A model generated the notes under the pieces. That model ran no database searches, was not told the DNA's origin, and saw nothing but the letters and a program-made list of their open reading frames with translations. Below are positions 13,878 to 15,816 of a DNA stretch of 15,816 nucleotides, one piece after another. This stretch comes from Spirosoma fluviale. Its GTDB lineage: Bacteria; Bacteroidota; Bacteroidia; Cytophagales; Spirosomataceae. Where the stretch lies: assembly GCA_945906915.1 (NCBI GenBank), contig CAMDSI010000028.1, positions 1-15,816 on the forward strand, given 5' to 3'. The translations under genes were made by a program, and so were the position numbers. Each line of letters opens with the position of its first letter. Within the stretch, counting starts at the first letter, position 1.

Positions 13878-14855
13878 TTAAACTTCTCGATCAACCAACC
13901 CGCTCATGAATTTTACCAAGGCTGATTTTTGGTCCGCCGAAATGGCTAAAGATTGAATTTCCGCAAAAGCGGCATCGAAATAAGTGCTAATCACAGCTTC
14001 TGTTTCCGCCTTTAAACCGAGCGAATCATAGATCGCGGTCACCGATTTCACTTTTTCTGCAGCGTCGTACTCGGTGGCGGAAACCCAACGCGTTAAATCG
14101 GCTAATAAAGATCCCGTCGCTTTTTCAAATGCTTTAATCAGTAAATAGGTTTTTTTATTCGCTAAAATATCTCCGCCTGGCTGCTTCCCAAATTTCTCGG
14201 GGTCGCCATAGACGTCCAATAAATCATCTTTCAATTGAAAACCTAGACCGATGGTTTCTCCGATGCGGTAAAGAGAATCTGAAACCGATGTAGGCACCGA
14301 AGCCAGTAAACCGCCCATCTCCATAGAGAATCCGATCAAAACCGACGTTTTCAAGCGAATCATTTCGATGTATTCTTCGACTTGCACATCATCTCGACTT
14401 TCGAAGTTCATATCAAATTGCTGTCCCTCGCAGACCTCTGCTGCGATACGCGAAAGGCGACCCAACAAATGTTGAAAAGCCTCCAGACTTAAGCCTTGAA
14501 CCTTATTTAGGTATTGGTAGGCATTCACCAGCATCACATCTCCGGAAAGAATGGCGATGTTATCATTCCATTTTTCGTGCACCGTTTGTTTACCGCGACG
14601 GATGGGAGCTTTGTCCATTATGTCGTCGTGCATCAAAGTGAAATTATGGAAAATTTCTACCGATAAAGCTGCAGGAACTTGCTTTTCCCAGTCAGATTTG
14701 AACAAGGAATAAGTCAATAAACAAAGGACTGGACGAATTCGCTTGCCCCCTAAACTCATTAAATAATGGATGGGGTCGTAGAGCTCGCTAGGGCTTTGGC
14801 CTATATCTAAACGACTGATTTCCTTTTCGAGGGCTGCTAAAAATTCTTTGTTCAT
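13878..14855 (-). CDS. Polyprenyl (probably geranylgeranyl) diphosphate synthase
   Basis: This 325-residue trans-isoprenyl diphosphate synthase condenses IPP with allylic diphosphates. The GGKRIRPVL region (36-44), the first aspartate motif DDIMD (77-81) with RRGKQTVH after it, and the second motif DDLLD (210-214) are all intact. The residue five positions before the first motif is Phe72 (FTLMHDDIMD). In archaeal-type GGPP synthases a Phe at this position with an uninterrupted DDxxD limits the product to C20, while octaprenyl-type enzymes have a small residue there. I therefore infer a C20 product, perhaps for carotenoids, but farnesyl or longer products cannot be excluded. It starts 1 nt after the nuoD stop (TAAaATG), so it is coupled to nuoD. 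Rhomboid and dxr follow. Confidence 0.93.
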   Translation of the reverse strand: MNKEFLAALEKEISRLDIGQSPSELYDPIHYLMSLGGKRIRPVLCLLTYSLFKSDWEKQVPAALSVEIFHNFTLMHDDIMDKAPIRRGKQTVHEKWNDNIAILSGDVMLVNAYQYLNKVQGLSLEAFQHLLGRLSRIAAEVCEGQQFDMNFESRDDVQVEEYIEMIRLKTSVLIGFSMEMGGLLASVPTSVSDSLYRIGETIGLGFQLKDDLLDVYGDPEKFGKQPGGDILANKKTYLLIKAFEKATGSLLADLTRWVSATEYDAAEKVKSVTAIYDSLGLKAETEAVISTYFDAAFAEIQSLAISADQKSALVKFMSGLVDREV

Positions 14856-14856
14856 T

Positions 14857-15816
14857 TTATCTATCTACTTCACCCATCACTAAATCTAAGGATCCAATAA
14901 TGGCTACTAAATCTGCTAAATATGTCCCCTTCGCTAAATAGGGAAGGACGGACAAGTGGTGGAAAGAGCAAGCGCGCACTTTCAATCGTTGTGGGATATC
15001 CGAGCGACCGTCCGTACGAATATAGAAACCGAGTTCTCCTTTCGGATTTTCAGCCCTCACATAGGCATCCATCGCTTTAGGACGGATCTTTTTAGGGACC
15101 AAAGCCTGAGGATCAAAATCCCTCGTCCTTTTCTCATCACCTAGCAATGCCACTAAACATTGTTCAATTATCCTGATCGATTCCTCGCATTCACGCAGAC
15201 GTACATGGTTGCGATCCCAACAATCTCCTACCGTACCCATCGCACCTTCTCCCACCGGAATGTCAAATTCTAATTCCGGATAAACCGAATAGCCATCGAT
15301 TCTACGAAGGTCAAAAGGCAAACCAGAACCGCGCAATACCGGACCCGTACATCCATAATTAATCGCCGCATTCAGGGGCAAAACACCCACGCCTGCTGTC
15401 CGCTTAATGAATATACTATTATCCTCTACTAATTGTTTTACTTCTTTAATGGTATTCTTTAAAACAGGAATCAATTCCTGTATTTTCTCTTCAAATCCCA
15501 AAGGCAAATCATAGAACAGACCCCCCACCCACACATAGTTATAGAGCATTCGGGCACCTGATAACCATTCCAGCAGTCGTTGAATGTCCTCTCGGTCCCG
15601 CATCAACCATAAAAAGGGTGTGTATGCTCCAATATCTAGTCCGTAAGTTCCGATTGCCACAAAGTGGGACGCGATCCGATTTAATTCCGCCACAAGTACG
15701 CGAATGTATTCAATGCGTTTAGGAAGCTTCCCTGTTAAATCCAGCATCTTTTCCACCGCCATCACATAGGCATGCTCCGAATTCATAGCCGCCATATAAT
15801 CCAATCGATCCACATA
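14857..15816 (-). CDS. nuoD: NADH-quinone oxidoreductase subunit D, 5' part beyond the window
   Basis: NuoD is the 49-kDa-type subunit of respiratory complex I, part of the peripheral arm near the quinone site. Only the C-terminal 319 residues are seen; the frame is open to the right edge (first visible codon TAT, then VDRLDYMAAMNSEHAYVMAV), so the GTG within it is not a start. Conserved parts include RVLVAELNRIASHFVAIGTY, DRNHVRLRECEESI and the canonical C-terminus GSLDLVMGEVDR. The family is about 400 residues, so some 80-90 residues lie outside. The stop is followed after 1 nt by the prenyl synthase ATG. The rest of the nuo operon is expected to the right. Confidence 0.96.
   Translation of the reverse strand, partial: YVDRLDYMAAMNSEHAYVMAVEKMLDLTGKLPKRIEYIRVLVAELNRIASHFVAIGTYGLDIGAYTPFLWLMRDREDIQRLLEWLSGARMLYNYVWVGGLFYDLPLGFEEKIQELIPVLKNTIKEVKQLVEDNSIFIKRTAGVGVLPLNAAINYGCTGPVLRGSGLPFDLRRIDGYSVYPELEFDIPVGEGAMGTVGDCWDRNHVRLRECEESIRIIEQCLVALLGDEKRTRDFDPQALVPKKIRPKAMDAYVRAENPKGELGFYIRTDGRSDIPQRLKVRACSFHHLSVLPYLAKGTYLADLVAIIGSLDLVMGEVDR

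Overview
The window reads as a stretch of core chromosome from a Bacteroidota bacterium, most likely in the Cytophagia/Cytophagales. The evidence is as follows. Promoter -7 boxes fit the Bacteroidota pattern TAnnTTTG. There are almost no Shine-Dalgarno sequences. Several proteins are typical of the phylum: a DUF4301 protein, a DUF6702 protein, a short RecQ and an S4-less RluA-type synthase. DNA is moderately AT-rich and even in style throughout. I see no insertion sequences, prophage, CRISPR or tRNA genes. The genus cannot be fixed from this sequence alone; a freshwater pigmented Cytophagales would fit.

Layout. Bases 1-437 have no protein gene. They appear to hold the leftward promoter and leader of a ribosomal RNA operon, whose 16S gene should begin at or just beyond the left edge, plus a rightward promoter for a pseudouridine synthase (438-1163). 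This gene converges on an Rrf2-type regulator (1174-1581, minus). Next, on the minus strand, come rpsL-rpsG with its own promoter, structured leader and terminator, but without the usual fusA partner. They are followed by a lone uxuA (mannonate dehydratase) and a DUF4301 protein with motifs resembling UDP-sugar pyrophosphorylases. A divergent intergenic region separates DUF4301 from recQ (plus). The recQ and lon coding regions overlap tail to tail by 40 bp.

From about 10.2 kb to the right edge lies a tightly packed minus-strand array, in transcription order: nuoD (truncated by the window edge), an isoprenyl diphosphate synthase, a rhomboid protease, dxr, rseP and a DUF6702 protein. Junctions are a 1-nt gap, a 17-nt gap, an ATGA overlap, a 6-nt gap and an immediate stop/TTG restart. 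The array combines isoprenoid synthesis (Dxr makes MEP; the prenyltransferase extends the chain, probably to C20) with two intramembrane proteases. Lon lies just downstream.

I do not see a clear new defence or mobile system. The most useful observations are the off-edge rRNA operon with a promoter motif shared with rpsL, the nucleotidyltransferase-like signature in DUF4301, the in-frame rseP/DUF6702 stop-restart, a possible short terminated transcript ahead of uxuA, and -7 boxes that abut start codons.
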